A stretch of DNA of 64,000 nucleotides from Colwellia sp. MB3u-45 (lineage in GTDB: Bacteria > Pseudomonadota > Gammaproteobacteria > Enterobacterales > Alteromonadaceae): NCBI RefSeq assembly GCF_014077005.1, contig NZ_JACGVC010000046.1, positions 1 to 64,000 of the forward strand, in the 5' to 3' direction. Within the stretch, counting starts at the first letter, position 1, and each line of letters opens with the position of its first letter. Below are positions 18,343 through 26,831 of the stretch, in pieces. Position numbers and translations under genes: made by a program. The notes under the pieces were generated by a model. It was not told where the DNA came from. It made no database searches and saw only the letters and a list, made by a program, of their open reading frames with translations.

Positions 18343-18999
18343 ATGAAAACTCGGGATAAAATAATTCAAGCCAGCATTGTCTTATTTAATGAACAAGGTG
18401 AGCGTAATGTTACCACCAATCACATTGCCGCTGATCTTGGTATTAGCCCTGGTAATCTGTATTACCACTTTCGCAATAAAGAAGACATTATACTTTCTAT
18501 CTATGAAGAGTATGCGCGCAACCTTTTAATAGAAACCATGCCGGAAGTGAACCCTGATGTAAAACCACTTGATGCCATTATTTTGTATATGGATGTGGTG
18601 TTTCTGGCGATGATGAAGTTTCGTTTCTTTTATAGTAATTTACCGGTACTACTAGCAAAAAATCCTTTATTGCACGATAAATATGTTGAAGTACAAGGCT
18701 TTATTGCACAACGCGTAAGTGAATTGTTACTGTCGCTGCGTAACGCAAACATGATGGATTTTTTAGATGAAGACCTGCCTGACATTGTCAGTATTTTACG
18801 TTTAGTGAACACTTTTTGGCTCAGTTTTTATCAAACACAAAATAATGATAATGAAATGAACGACGCGGTATTCTATCAAGGGGTATTGAAAATATTAGTC
18901 ATAATTCAGCCTTACATTAGCGATGAAGCTAAGGATGAATTTTTAGAAGCTCGTGCTATGTACCGTCAACGTTGCCAAGATAGCTTAAAGGTCGCTTAA
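18343..18999 (+). CDS. TetR/AcrR-family transcriptional regulator
   Basis: A 218-residue regulator. The N-terminal TetR helix-turn-helix (about 1-50) is clear: RDKIIQASIVLFNEQGERNVTTNHIAADLGISPGNLYYHF followed by KEDI. The C-terminal ligand-binding region (about 60-215) is all helical and resembles the group with MKFRFFYSNLPVLLAKNP. The ligand is unknown. The start is placed at ATG 18343; a GTG six bases upstream is also possible. It is divergent from the SnoaL-like gene across a 170-base region, the classic arrangement for local repression. Confidence 0.9.
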   Translation: MKTRDKIIQASIVLFNEQGERNVTTNHIAADLGISPGNLYYHFRNKEDIILSIYEEYARNLLIETMPEVNPDVKPLDAIILYMDVVFLAMMKFRFFYSNLPVLLAKNPLLHDKYVEVQGFIAQRVSELLLSLRNANMMDFLDEDLPDIVSILRLVNTFWLSFYQTQNNDNEMNDAVFYQGVLKILVIIQPYISDEAKDEFLEARAMYRQRCQDSLKVA

Positions 19000-19056
19000 C
19001 TACTGCTAGAGCTTACTTAACTACTGTATCAGTAATGCATAAGCTCTGAATGACAT

Positions 19057-19083
19057 TGAAAGTACTTACTCAAAGTACTTTCA
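19057..19083. terminator. Convergent-gap hairpin between the TetR gene and kdkA
   Basis: A perfect 11-bp stem TGAAAGTACTT/AAGTACTTTCA with a 5-base loop, but without a good T-tract on either side. Position between convergent genes supports termination. Confidence 0.45.
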
Positions 19084-19137
19084 GTTAGTAATAACTCAAA
19101 CTACCAGCACACCTCGGCTATCGCCATAGCTTAACTT

Positions 19138-19893
19138 TTAAGACTGGTAGCCATTTAATAACGCTTGCCAATTTTTTTCGCACCATTGAAAATTCGTTAT
19201 CTTGTTATTTTCTTTGCGAAACGATCTCAGTAATCTAGCCATATTTTCTGCTGGCCATTTAGTCTGCTGTTTGCGCTGTTCACCTTGGTCAAAATCGATT
19301 AACCAAACCTGATCTTTGTCATCAACTAAAATGTTATGAGCATTTAAGTCATGATGATAAATACCTTGCTGATGAAAAGCCTTTATTACCTTGCCTATTT
19401 GTTGCCAAAGCAAGTCATTGATTGCATGCTTACTGAGCAAGCCGACCAAATCACTGGCATTTTCAATCCGTGATGACAATAAATCAGCGCGATAAAACAA
19501 GCCATTTTTAATCACCCGAAAAGCAATAGGTTTTGGCGCGGGTAAGCCTAATGCCCGCATGGATTTGAGCAAGGAAAACTCGCGAGCCGCACGCGTATTT
19601 GCCATGCCGGTATATAAATATTGATCCTTAATGACTTTGCCAATTAAACCGCCACGATAGTAATGACGCAGCACCCAGTTTTGCACCGTACCCATAGTGT
19701 TTTCAGTGGCAATAAACCAAGTAGTGCCACGACCTTGAGCACTGCCCACGACACTATTTTTTGCTTGCCAATAATCACTATTAAGCATTTCAGGTATAAA
19801 AGTGCTAACTTCATCACTGTCGTATCGACAATAAACATGGCCTTGCTGAAAAATTTTTTCAAGACAAGGTTTTACAATTGCGGGCTGGTTCAA
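19138..19893 (-). CDS. kdkA: 3-deoxy-D-manno-octulosonic acid kinase (KdkA)
   Basis: An LPS inner-core kinase that phosphorylates the 4-position of the single Kdo residue. It is a 251-residue member of the WaaP/KdkA protein-kinase-like family. Visible motifs are WVLRHYYRGGLIGKVIKDQY (about 73-92), EFSLLKSMRALGLPAPKPIA, the catalytic loop YHHDLNAHNIL (about 180-190) and the metal-binding LIDFDQG (about 199-205). It is divergent from the GT9 heptosyltransferase gene with only 48 bases between, and close to waaA, consistent with an LPS core cluster. Confidence 0.92.
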   Translation of the reverse strand: MNQPAIVKPCLEKIFQQGHVYCRYDSDEVSTFIPEMLNSDYWQAKNSVVGSAQGRGTTWFIATENTMGTVQNWVLRHYYRGGLIGKVIKDQYLYTGMANTRAAREFSLLKSMRALGLPAPKPIAFRVIKNGLFYRADLLSSRIENASDLVGLLSKHAINDLLWQQIGKVIKAFHQQGIYHHDLNAHNILVDDKDQVWLIDFDQGEQRKQQTKWPAENMARLLRSFRKENNKITNFQWCEKNWQALLNGYQS

Positions 19894-19907
19894 GATAATA
19901 GGCCTAT

Positions 19908-19935
19908 ATTATATTTCTGCTCCTATTGTGGTGAA
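19908..19935 (-). promoter_or_regulatory. Candidate sigma-70 promoter of kdkA
   Basis: Read on the minus strand: TTCACC (19930-19935), a 16-base spacer, and a perfect TATAAT (19908-19913), 15 bases before the kdkA start codon. The plus-strand reading of the -35 bases (GGTGAA) doubles as the ribosome-binding site of the divergent heptosyltransferase gene. Confidence 0.45.
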
Positions 19936-19941
19936 TCCTTT

Positions 19942-21030
19942 ATGCTGGGTCAATTATCTGCTCCGAAAAATTTATGTTTATTGCGATTATCTGCCATTGG
20001 TGACGTATGTCATGCGGTGGCTATGGTACAAAATATTCAGCGACAATGGCCAGAAACCCAAATCACTTGGGTCATAGGCAAGATTGAAGCGAGCTTATTA
20101 CAAGATATGGTTGGCGTTGAGTTTGTTATTTTTGATAAACGTGCCGGCCTAAAAGGCTATCGCGACTTAAGGCAAACCCTTAAAGGCCATAAATTTGATG
20201 TTTTGCTGCATATGCAAGTTGCACTGCGCGCTAGTATTGCCAGCCTATGTATTTCAGCCAAGGTCAAAATTGGCTTTGATCGCCAACGCGCAAAAGAAGG
20301 CCAATGGCTATTCACCAATAAAAAAATAGCGCCGCAAAATCAGCCTCATGTGCTAGACGGTTTTATGGGCTTTGCCAAAGCCCTAGGTTTGGAAGTTACG
20401 GCCCCCTTATGGCAAATGCCGTTAACAGATGACATTCAGTTATGGGCGAGTGAAAAGCTCAGTGCCGCGAATACTGCCGGCAAACCCATTGCCGTGATAT
20501 GCCCTGCCGCCAGTAAAGCCGAACGTAATTGGCATACTGAAGGCTACTCGCAAATAGCCGAGCATTTAAGCCTTTGTGGTTTTAAAGTGGTGATATGTGG
20601 CGGCCCAACCACAATGGAAAAATTACTTGCCGAGGCGATCATTAGTCGCAGTAACTTTAGCCAGGGTGAAAATGAAATACAGAATTTGGTTGGTGAAACT
20701 AGCCTAAAACAGTTGTTAGCGGTATTAAAAATTGCTCACCTTGTGGTGGCACCCGATACTGGCCCAGCTCATATGGCGGTGACGGTTGAAACACCGGTGG
20801 TAGGTTTATATGCTCACAGTAATCCCAAACGCACAGGTCCTTACTTATATCCACAGTATGTTGTCAGTGCTTATGCTGCAGCAATAAAGTTACAATATAA
20901 ACAAAGTGTTGAAGAAATACCTTGGGGTACCCGTGCTAAAGGTAAAGATTTAATGATGCAAATCAGCATTACTCAAGTAAAGAAAACCATTGATCGCCTT
21001 ATTCATGATAACTATCCAGAGTTGCTCTAA
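19942..21030 (+). CDS. Glycosyltransferase family 9 (ADP-heptose:LPS heptosyltransferase-like)
   Basis: A 362-residue inner-core heptosyltransferase-like enzyme. The N-terminal Rossmann part has LCLLRLSAIGDVCHAVAMV (the family GD motif) and VLLHMQVALRAS. The C-terminal part has the sugar-nucleotide site VVAPDTGPAHMAVTVETPVVGLYAHSNP split across two blocks. Heptosyltransferase I (WaaC) or a related transferase is likely; the exact acceptor is not decided. The start is ATG 19942 because GGTGAA lies 6 bases upstream. The frame is open further upstream, but those codons overlap kdkA antisense and lack family similarity. The Nudix gene follows after 20 bases. Confidence 0.88.
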   Translation: MLGQLSAPKNLCLLRLSAIGDVCHAVAMVQNIQRQWPETQITWVIGKIEASLLQDMVGVEFVIFDKRAGLKGYRDLRQTLKGHKFDVLLHMQVALRASIASLCISAKVKIGFDRQRAKEGQWLFTNKKIAPQNQPHVLDGFMGFAKALGLEVTAPLWQMPLTDDIQLWASEKLSAANTAGKPIAVICPAASKAERNWHTEGYSQIAEHLSLCGFKVVICGGPTTMEKLLAEAIISRSNFSQGENEIQNLVGETSLKQLLAVLKIAHLVVAPDTGPAHMAVTVETPVVGLYAHSNPKRTGPYLYPQYVVSAYAAAIKLQYKQSVEEIPWGTRAKGKDLMMQISITQVKKTIDRLIHDNYPELL

Positions 21031-21050
21031 GCCAGCATTTAGGTCTAGCT

Positions 21051-21494
21051 ATGAAAAAATATGTTACCGGCTTTTTGTTCTCTCAAGACGCGAGTCATCT
21101 GGTGTTAATCCAGAAAAAAAATCCGCCATGGCAGTGTGGTTTATTTAATGGTGTTGGCGGAAAAATTGAAACTAATGAGTTATCAGTTGATGCCATGGTC
21201 AGAGAATTTATTGAGGAAACTGGCGTTCAAACCCACAAAGCCGATTGGACCTGTTATGCAAAAATATACCGGCCCCATTGCTATGATGTCGATGTTTATT
21301 TTGCACATTCTGATCTGGCTTTTAGTGCTAAAACCATTGAGCAAGAGCCAGTACATATTATTAAACTCACTGAATTGCCAAGCAATATTATTCCAAATTT
21401 ACAGTGGTTGATTCCGTTAGCTTTAGATAAACAAGCAGATTTTTCAATACCTGTGTTATTACAGGAAGTAGCACAAGCGCGGACTAAAGCATAA
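21051..21494 (+). CDS. Nudix hydrolase
   Basis: A 147-residue nucleotide-diphosphate hydrolase. The Nudix box (GX5EX7REUXEEXGU) lies at about 37-59: GGKIETNELSVDAM then VREFIEETGV. The preceding WQCGLFNGVGG is typical of MutT-like enzymes acting on (d)NTPs or nucleotide sugars. The substrate is not deducible. It sits 20 bases after the heptosyltransferase gene on the same strand and is probably cotranscribed. No signal peptide. Confidence 0.92.
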   Translation: MKKYVTGFLFSQDASHLVLIQKKNPPWQCGLFNGVGGKIETNELSVDAMVREFIEETGVQTHKADWTCYAKIYRPHCYDVDVYFAHSDLAFSAKTIEQEPVHIIKLTELPSNIIPNLQWLIPLALDKQADFSIPVLLQEVAQARTKA

Positions 21495-21540
21495 TGATTA
21501 ATCAGTCCAGCTAGCCTGTTAGTCACCATGCTAAACCTAT

Positions 21541-21568
21541 AACTAATAACCAAAAACTAATAACCAAG
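21541..21568. repeat. Tandem 14-bp duplication (AACTAATAACCAAA)
   Basis: Two near-identical adjacent copies in the spacer between the Nudix and PepSY-TM-like genes. Confidence 0.8.
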
Positions 21569-21593
21569 CACCAATAAAAACAAGAATATAGAG

Positions 21594-22193
21594 ATGAAAA
21601 GTAGAAAGCTACACAAGATCATTGGCCTGACTTTAGTGTTACCTATGTTGGGTTGGACACTGACCGGATTAGTATTTTTTATTAAACCCGGCTATCAGGG
21701 CGCTTATGAACAATTGTCAGTAAAACATCACCCTTTGAGTCAAGGGTTGAACGTTACTCCAAAGAAAAACTGGCAGGAAGTAAGGTTAGTTAACACTATT
21801 TTAGGGGCTCATCTGTTGGTGAAATCTAGCCATAAAGTTGAGCATTTGGACCCAGTATCACTACTCGATAAACCAGCGCCAACAAACTTACAATTTAAAG
21901 CCCTGTTAAATGATGCCTTTAGCGACAATAAATCGCGTTATGGCGACATTGTACATGTTGATGGTTTATCAGCACAAACGAGTACAGGCGTGAAGGTAAC
22001 GCTTGATTGGCATAGCTTGACATTAAGCCAAACGGGGCAAGACACCGAATTAATTAACTTACTGTACCAAGTACATTATTTGCAGTGGACACCGTTCAAG
22101 GGCATCAATCAAGTGTTAGGTATATTTGGCCTACTCTTGTTGATTTCGCTCACTGTTTTAGGGGTTAGGCTTTATATTAAGCCACGCTCTTAA
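21594..22193 (+). CDS. PepSY-associated TM-helix-like membrane protein
   Basis: A 199-residue protein. The N-terminus KLHKIIGLTLVLPMLGWTLTGLVFF (read here as KLHKIIGLTLVLP plus MLGWTLTGLVFF, about 5-29) is a membrane helix like that of PepSY_TM proteins. A periplasmic middle is followed by a C-terminal helix (about 173-193, LGIFGLLLLISLTVLGVRL). It has two helices where large PepSY_TM reductases have four, so it resembles the short half-size members. Those are often linked to iron uptake or cytochrome maturation; the role here is unknown. It follows the Nudix gene after 99 bases. Confidence 0.7.
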   Translation: MKSRKLHKIIGLTLVLPMLGWTLTGLVFFIKPGYQGAYEQLSVKHHPLSQGLNVTPKKNWQEVRLVNTILGAHLLVKSSHKVEHLDPVSLLDKPAPTNLQFKALLNDAFSDNKSRYGDIVHVDGLSAQTSTGVKVTLDWHSLTLSQTGQDTELINLLYQVHYLQWTPFKGINQVLGIFGLLLLISLTVLGVRLYIKPRS

Positions 22194-22200
22194 CCTAAAT

Positions 22201-22230
22201 CTTAGCCTTAGCCTTAGCCTTAGCCTTAAC
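22201..22230. repeat. Hexanucleotide tandem repeat (CTTAGC)
   Basis: Four perfect CTTAGC units and a fifth variant CTTAAC lie in the 72-base gap between the convergent PepSY-TM-like gene and waaA. This is a candidate variable-number locus. Confidence 0.9.
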
Positions 22231-22265
22231 GCTGAAGCTACTGAGATTAAGATTAACCCAAGCAT

Positions 22266-23558
22266 TTATGATGTTAGTAAGGTTTGCAGTGCACTTAAAG
22301 ACTGCGCCGTTGCGCCTTGGTTTGCCTGCACAACTTTATAGCTATTTCGGCCCAGTGTTTGTGCGCTAGTTTCGTCAACCAGCAAGCGCACAACTTCTTG
22401 TGCTAACGCTTGCGCCATCGCTTTATTTTCATTAATTTGCACTATGCCCTGAGCTGAAATTAGTTGCGCTAAAATCTCTTTAAAGTTACTCATATTTGGG
22501 CCAACAATGACTGGCTTTTGAAATAATGCCGGCTCTAATGGGTTATGACCACCTATATCACTAAAGCTGCCCCCCATGGTCACTACGTTAGCTAGTGCGC
22601 ATACGGCGAGTAGTTCACCTAAGGTATCAATAACCCACACATGAGTATTGAGTGTTACCGGCTGTTTTTCGCTGCGTCTGAGCACTTGATTACCGGCGTC
22701 TGCTGCGAGTTTAACGACTTGTTCAAAGCGCTCAGGGTGTCGCGGCACAATAATCAGTAAGGCGTTACAGTCTTGCTGCTTTACTTGCTCAAAGGCCTTT
22801 AACGCCAGTATTTCGTCACCAGGATGTGTGCTGGCTATTAACCAAATTTTGCGCTGGTCTACCAATAAAGTGCTTAACGCTTGTTGTTTAGTCGCTACAT
22901 CATGATTTAACGAAATATCAAATTTTAAGTTACCTGATAACGCGCACCTTGCCGTGCTTGCCCCCATGGCCAAATAGTTATCTTGGTTGACTTGGCTTTG
23001 AGTTAATATTTTGTCAAAACAGCGAATAGTTGGGGTGATCAACCAAGCAATTTTTTTATAGCTGCGCATCGATTTGTCGGATAATCGGCCGTTGACTAAC
23101 ATCAGTTTGATATCATGATTTGCGCACTGAGTGATTAAATTTGGCCATAATTCAGTTTCCATAAAAATCATCGCTTTGGGCTTTAAGCGTTTTAAAAATA
23201 AAGTGGTAGAAAAAATATTGTCTAGCGGCAAATAACAATGTTGCACTTTATCAGCAAATAATTTTTGCACTTGTGCTGAGCCTGTGGGGGTAAAAGTAGT
23301 GACTGTGATGGGCACTTGAGGGTAGTTGCTCAGCAGTTGGGAGATAAAAGGTTGTAAGGCGATAACCTCACCCACACTGGCAGCATGAACAATAATGCCG
23401 TTGGGCTGAAATTTTTTTGCCAGCATACCCAAACGTTCAGGTAAGCGTTGTCGATAAGCTTGATGACTTAGCGAGCGCAACAATAATACCAACAAAAGTG
23501 GTGGTGTTAAGATAAGAAATAATAATCGGTATAAAACTAAAGCGAGAGTAAAACGCAC
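22266..23558 (-). CDS. waaA: 3-deoxy-D-manno-octulosonic acid transferase (Kdo transferase)
   Basis: Adds Kdo from CMP-Kdo to lipid IVA in LPS synthesis, at the inner face of the inner membrane. 430 residues. An N-terminal membrane anchor (about 1-26) is followed by the catalytic HAASVGEV (glutamate about 64) and METELWPN (about 133-140). The C-terminal GT-B half has STHPGDE, VPRHPERF and the MGGSFSDIGGHNPLEPA block. The presence of kdkA nearby suggests a single, phosphorylated Kdo; whether this WaaA is mono- or bifunctional cannot be read from the sequence. It is transcribed alone, convergent with the PepSY-TM-like gene. Confidence 0.96.
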   Translation of the reverse strand: MRFTLALVLYRLLFLILTPPLLLVLLLRSLSHQAYRQRLPERLGMLAKKFQPNGIIVHAASVGEVIALQPFISQLLSNYPQVPITVTTFTPTGSAQVQKLFADKVQHCYLPLDNIFSTTLFLKRLKPKAMIFMETELWPNLITQCANHDIKLMLVNGRLSDKSMRSYKKIAWLITPTIRCFDKILTQSQVNQDNYLAMGASTARCALSGNLKFDISLNHDVATKQQALSTLLVDQRKIWLIASTHPGDEILALKAFEQVKQQDCNALLIIVPRHPERFEQVVKLAADAGNQVLRRSEKQPVTLNTHVWVIDTLGELLAVCALANVVTMGGSFSDIGGHNPLEPALFQKPVIVGPNMSNFKEILAQLISAQGIVQINENKAMAQALAQEVVRLLVDETSAQTLGRNSYKVVQANQGATAQSLSALQTLLTS

Positions 23559-23647
23559 TTAACTAGCTCAAAAATCTAAAAATCAATGTTGCACAGTATA
23601 CCTAGCGACTGCTGAACTTTCACTTTAATCTCAAGTATAAGCAGATA

Positions 23648-24076
23648 TTAACGTTTAAAAATTGTATCAAGAATAATGGATGAATTAGTTCTGGCTACGC
23701 CTTCAAGTGAACAAACCATGTTGAGTACTTCATTTAGCTTCTCTAAGGTACTCGCTTGTATTGACACTAATAAATCGTATTCACCACTAATGGAATATAT
23801 ATGACTGATTTGGTGAACTTTTCGCAAGGCTAAGCAGATAGTTTTTCGCAAATTTGGGTTTACTTTTAATGACACATTAGAGGTAATTAATTGGCTGGTA
23901 TATTCACGGCCTAAAACGACGCTATAGGCTTCGATAACATGATTATTTTCAAGCTTATTCAGTCGGTTTTGTATCGCTGTTCTTGAAACACCGGTTGCTC
24001 TGGCTATGTCAGACACACTGGCTCGGGCATTGAGCCGTAATATTGACAGTAGTTCTTCATCTTTTTCAGTTAACAA
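23648..24076 (-). CDS. Lrp/AsnC-family transcriptional regulator
   Basis: A 142-residue regulator. The N-terminal winged helix-turn-helix has KDEELLSILRLNARASVSDIA and GVSRTAIQNRLNKLE (about 4-45). The C-terminal RAM/ligand-binding domain follows (about 68-140), with ISHIYSISGEYDLLVSI and VARTNSSIILD. It is divergent from kbl-tdh, which suggests that it senses an amino acid and controls threonine/glycine catabolism. The shared 177-base region contains a perfect palindrome. Confidence 0.93.
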   Translation of the reverse strand: MLTEKDEELLSILRLNARASVSDIARATGVSRTAIQNRLNKLENNHVIEAYSVVLGREYTSQLITSNVSLKVNPNLRKTICLALRKVHQISHIYSISGEYDLLVSIQASTLEKLNEVLNMVCSLEGVARTNSSIILDTIFKR

Positions 24077-24127
24077 TGGGCATTCCTAAAATGGCAAAAA
24101 GCAAGAAAACAGCCATAATATTACACT

Positions 24128-24147
24128 TTGACATAGTTATATGTCAA
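24128..24147. promoter_or_regulatory. Palindrome TTGACATA-N4-TATGTCAA between the Lrp-type regulator and kbl
   Basis: A perfect 8-bp inverted repeat with a 4-base centre lies about 50 bases from the regulator start codon and 107 bases from the kbl start. Each arm contains a TTGACA -35-like hexamer. It is a good candidate operator for the adjacent Lrp/AsnC protein; the identity of the binding protein is inferred from position. Confidence 0.55.
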
Positions 24148-24253
24148 TTTGACTATAAAAAAAGACAAATTATTAAGTAATGTCACTTTTTTATATTATG
24201 GTCTGGGCGGATAATAACGTTATTGAAAGACTTTTATTTTTTAAGGAATTAAT

Positions 24254-25468
24254 GTGACCGATTCTGCTAGCACCAACAATTTTTATGCCCATTTAACCAC
24301 GCAAATAAACCAAGTGAAAGAAGACGGTTTATATAAAGCTGAACGAGTAATAACGACGGCGCAACAACCACAAATGGCGGTTAACACCGGCGAAGCTGTC
24401 GTGAACTTTTGTGCTAACAACTATTTAGGCTTAGCTAATCACCCCGCATTAATTGCCGCCGCTAAACAAGGTTTAGATGAACACGGTTTTGGTATGGCTT
24501 CAGTGCGTTTTATTTGTGGCACACAAGACATTCATAAAACCTTAGAGCAAAAATTAAGTACCTTTTTAGGTATGGAAGATACTATTTTGTATTCTTCATG
24601 TTTTGACGCTAACGCCGGTTTGTTTGAAACCTTGTTAGGGCCTGAAGACGCGATTATTAGTGATTCACTTAACCATGCCTCGATTATTGACGGTGTACGT
24701 TTATGTAAAGCAAAACGCTTTCGTTATGCCAATAATGACGCCGCTGAACTTGAAGCGCGTTTAATTGAGGCTGATGCAGCCGGCGCCCGCTTTAAGCTAA
24801 TTGCTACCGACGGGGTGTTTTCGATGGACGGCGTTATTGCCAATCTTAAAGCGGTTTGTGATTTAGCTGACAAATACAACGCCATGGTCATGGTTGATGA
24901 CTCGCATGCAGTAGGTTTTGTTGGTGAACAAGGCCGTGGCAGCCATGAATACTGCGATGTTATGGGTCGTGTTGATATTATTACCGGTACTTTAGGTAAA
25001 GCCATGGGTGGCGCATCAGGTGGCTATACTGCGGCGAAAAAAGAAGTGGTTGAATGGTTACGTCAACGTTCACGCCCCTACTTATTTTCTAACTCATTAG
25101 CTCCTGCGATTGTTAATGCCTCAATTACTGTGATTGATTTATTAGCCGAAGGTGGCGAATTACGCAAAACATTAAAAGACAACGCCGCCTATTTTAGAAG
25201 CCAAATGGAAGCAGCCGGTTTTACCTGTGCCGGTGCTGATCACGCTATTATTCCGGTTATGCTGGGTGATGCCAAAGTAGCTAGCGCTATGGCTGATCGA
25301 TTATTAGCTGAAGGCATTTATGTCATTGGCTTCTCGTTCCCTGTCGTCCCTAAAGGCCAAGCGCGTATTCGTACACAAATTTCTGCGGCTCATACCAGAG
25401 CTGAATTAGATAAAGCCATTGAAGCCTTTGTGCGCATTGGTAAAGAAATGCAAGTGATTGAGGGTTAA
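24254..25468 (+). CDS. kbl: Glycine C-acetyltransferase (2-amino-3-ketobutyrate CoA ligase)
   Basis: A PLP enzyme that cleaves 2-amino-3-ketobutyrate with CoA to glycine and acetyl-CoA, the second step of threonine dehydrogenase catabolism. 404 residues, normal length. Motifs are [27 protein letters not shown], the aspartate in [10 protein letters not shown] and the PLP lysine in [15 protein letters not shown] (about residue 249). The start is GTG 24254 with AAGGA 7 bases upstream. It is followed after 2 bases by tdh. Confidence 0.97.
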   Translation: MTDSASTNNFYAHLTTQINQVKEDGLYKAERVITTAQQPQMAVNTGEAVVNFCANNYLGLANHPALIAAAKQGLDEHGFGMASVRFICGTQDIHKTLEQKLSTFLGMEDTILYSSCFDANAGLFETLLGPEDAIISDSLNHASIIDGVRLCKAKRFRYANNDAAELEARLIEADAAGARFKLIATDGVFSMDGVIANLKAVCDLADKYNAMVMVDDSHAVGFVGEQGRGSHEYCDVMGRVDIITGTLGKAMGGASGGYTAAKKEVVEWLRQRSRPYLFSNSLAPAIVNASITVIDLLAEGGELRKTLKDNAAYFRSQMEAAGFTCAGADHAIIPVMLGDAKVASAMADRLLAEGIYVIGFSFPVVPKGQARIRTQISAAHTRAELDKAIEAFVRIGKEMQVIEG

Positions 25469-25470
25469 AC

Positions 25471-26499
25471 ATGAAGTCATTAGCGAAATTAAAATCTGAA
25501 CCTGGTATTTGGATGACAGAGTCTCCTATGCCAGAAGTGGGCCATAACGATCTGCTGATCAAAATTAAAAAAACTGCGATTTGCGGTACCGACATTCATA
25601 TTTATAACTGGGATGAATGGGCACAAAAAACGATTCCTGTCCCTATGGTTGTTGGCCATGAATATGCCGGTGAAGTGGTTGGCATGGGTCAAGAAGTACG
25701 TGGCTTTGCCGTAGGTGACCGCGTTTCTGGTGAAGGCCATATCACTTGTGGTCATTGTCGCAACTGCCGCGCAGGTCGCACACACTTATGTCGCAATACT
25801 GTGGGTGTCGGCGTCAATCGTTCAGGTTCTTTTGCTGAATATTTAGTGCTGCCCGCCTTTAACGCCTTTAAATTACCTGATGAAATTTCAGATGACTTAG
25901 CGGCTATTTTTGACCCCTTTGGTAATGCGGTGCATACCGCACTGTCGTTTGATTTAGTGGGCGAAGATGTTTTAATCACAGGTGCTGGCCCTATTGGTAT
26001 TATGGCAGCAGCGGTGGCAAAACATGTCGGTGCGCGTCATGTAGTGATCACAGACGTAAATGAATACCGTTTAGACTTAGCGCGTAAAATGGGTGCTTCT
26101 CGTGCGGTTAATGTCACTAAAGAAAAGCTGACTGATGTGATGAACGATTTAGGTATGACTGAAGGCTTTGACGTGGGTATGGAAATGTCAGGGGTACCGA
26201 TGGCGTTCATCGATATGTTAGACAACATGAATAATGGTGGTAAAATTGCTATGTTAGGTATTCCTGGACAGGATATGGCGATTGACTGGAGTCAGGTTAT
26301 TTTTAAAGGCTTAACCATCAAAGGCATTTATGGTCGTGAGATGTTTGAAACTTGGTATAAAATGGCCAGTTTAATTCAATCAGGCCTAGATTTATCACCA
26401 ATGATCACCCATCACTTTAATATTGATGATTTTCAGCAAGGTTTTGATATCATGCGTTCAGGGCAATCAGGTAAAGTAATTTTAAACTGGGAAAAATAA
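25471..26499 (+). CDS. tdh: L-threonine 3-dehydrogenase
   Basis: Oxidises L-threonine with NAD+ to 2-amino-3-ketobutyrate. 342-residue zinc medium-chain dehydrogenase. The catalytic zinc ligands lie in [14 protein letters not shown] and VGHEYAG. The structural zinc cysteines are in [15 protein letters not shown] (about 91-105). The NAD-binding site is [12 protein letters not shown]. It follows kbl with a 2-base gap and overlaps glpE by one base (TAATG), so the operon is translationally coupled. Confidence 0.98.
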   Translation: MKSLAKLKSEPGIWMTESPMPEVGHNDLLIKIKKTAICGTDIHIYNWDEWAQKTIPVPMVVGHEYAGEVVGMGQEVRGFAVGDRVSGEGHITCGHCRNCRAGRTHLCRNTVGVGVNRSGSFAEYLVLPAFNAFKLPDEISDDLAAIFDPFGNAVHTALSFDLVGEDVLITGAGPIGIMAAAVAKHVGARHVVITDVNEYRLDLARKMGASRAVNVTKEKLTDVMNDLGMTEGFDVGMEMSGVPMAFIDMLDNMNNGGKIAMLGIPGQDMAIDWSQVIFKGLTIKGIYGREMFETWYKMASLIQSGLDLSPMITHHFNIDDFQQGFDIMRSGQSGKVILNWEK

Positions 26500-26831
26500 T
26501 GGCAAGTAGCGAAGAAGTTTTTAAACATATGCAAATCAGTGAACTGCATCAAACGTTAGCAAGTGATACGCATGTGGTGGTGGATATTCGTGATCACGCT
26601 TCGTTTCAATCTGGGCATATCCCTAATGCTATACATTTAAGTAATGACAGTTTAGCTGAATTTTTGCGTACTGCTGATTTTGACGCCCCCGTCGTGGTGT
26701 GTTGTTATCACGGTATTTCAAGTCAACAAGCGGCGCAGTTTTTGATCAGCCAAGACTTTACCGAGGTTTATTCTTTGGATGGCGGTTTTACTGATTGGCA
26801 GTTACAACATCCGGATGCTGTTGCTCGCTAA
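26499..26831 (+). CDS. glpE: Thiosulfate sulfurtransferase GlpE
   Basis: A single-domain rhodanese of 110 residues. It transfers sulfane sulfur from thiosulfate to cyanide or thioredoxin-like acceptors. Motifs are VVDIRDHASFQSGHIPNAIHL and the active-site loop VVVCCYHGISSQ, whose second cysteine fits the persulfide position. The C-terminal half has VYSLDGGFTDWQ. It overlaps tdh by one base at its start and glpG by one base at its end. In enteric bacteria glpE and glpG form an operon with the repressor glpR; here they are joined to kbl-tdh and glpR is absent. Confidence 0.95.
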   Translation: MASSEEVFKHMQISELHQTLASDTHVVVDIRDHASFQSGHIPNAIHLSNDSLAEFLRTADFDAPVVVCCYHGISSQQAAQFLISQDFTEVYSLDGGFTDWQLQHPDAVAR

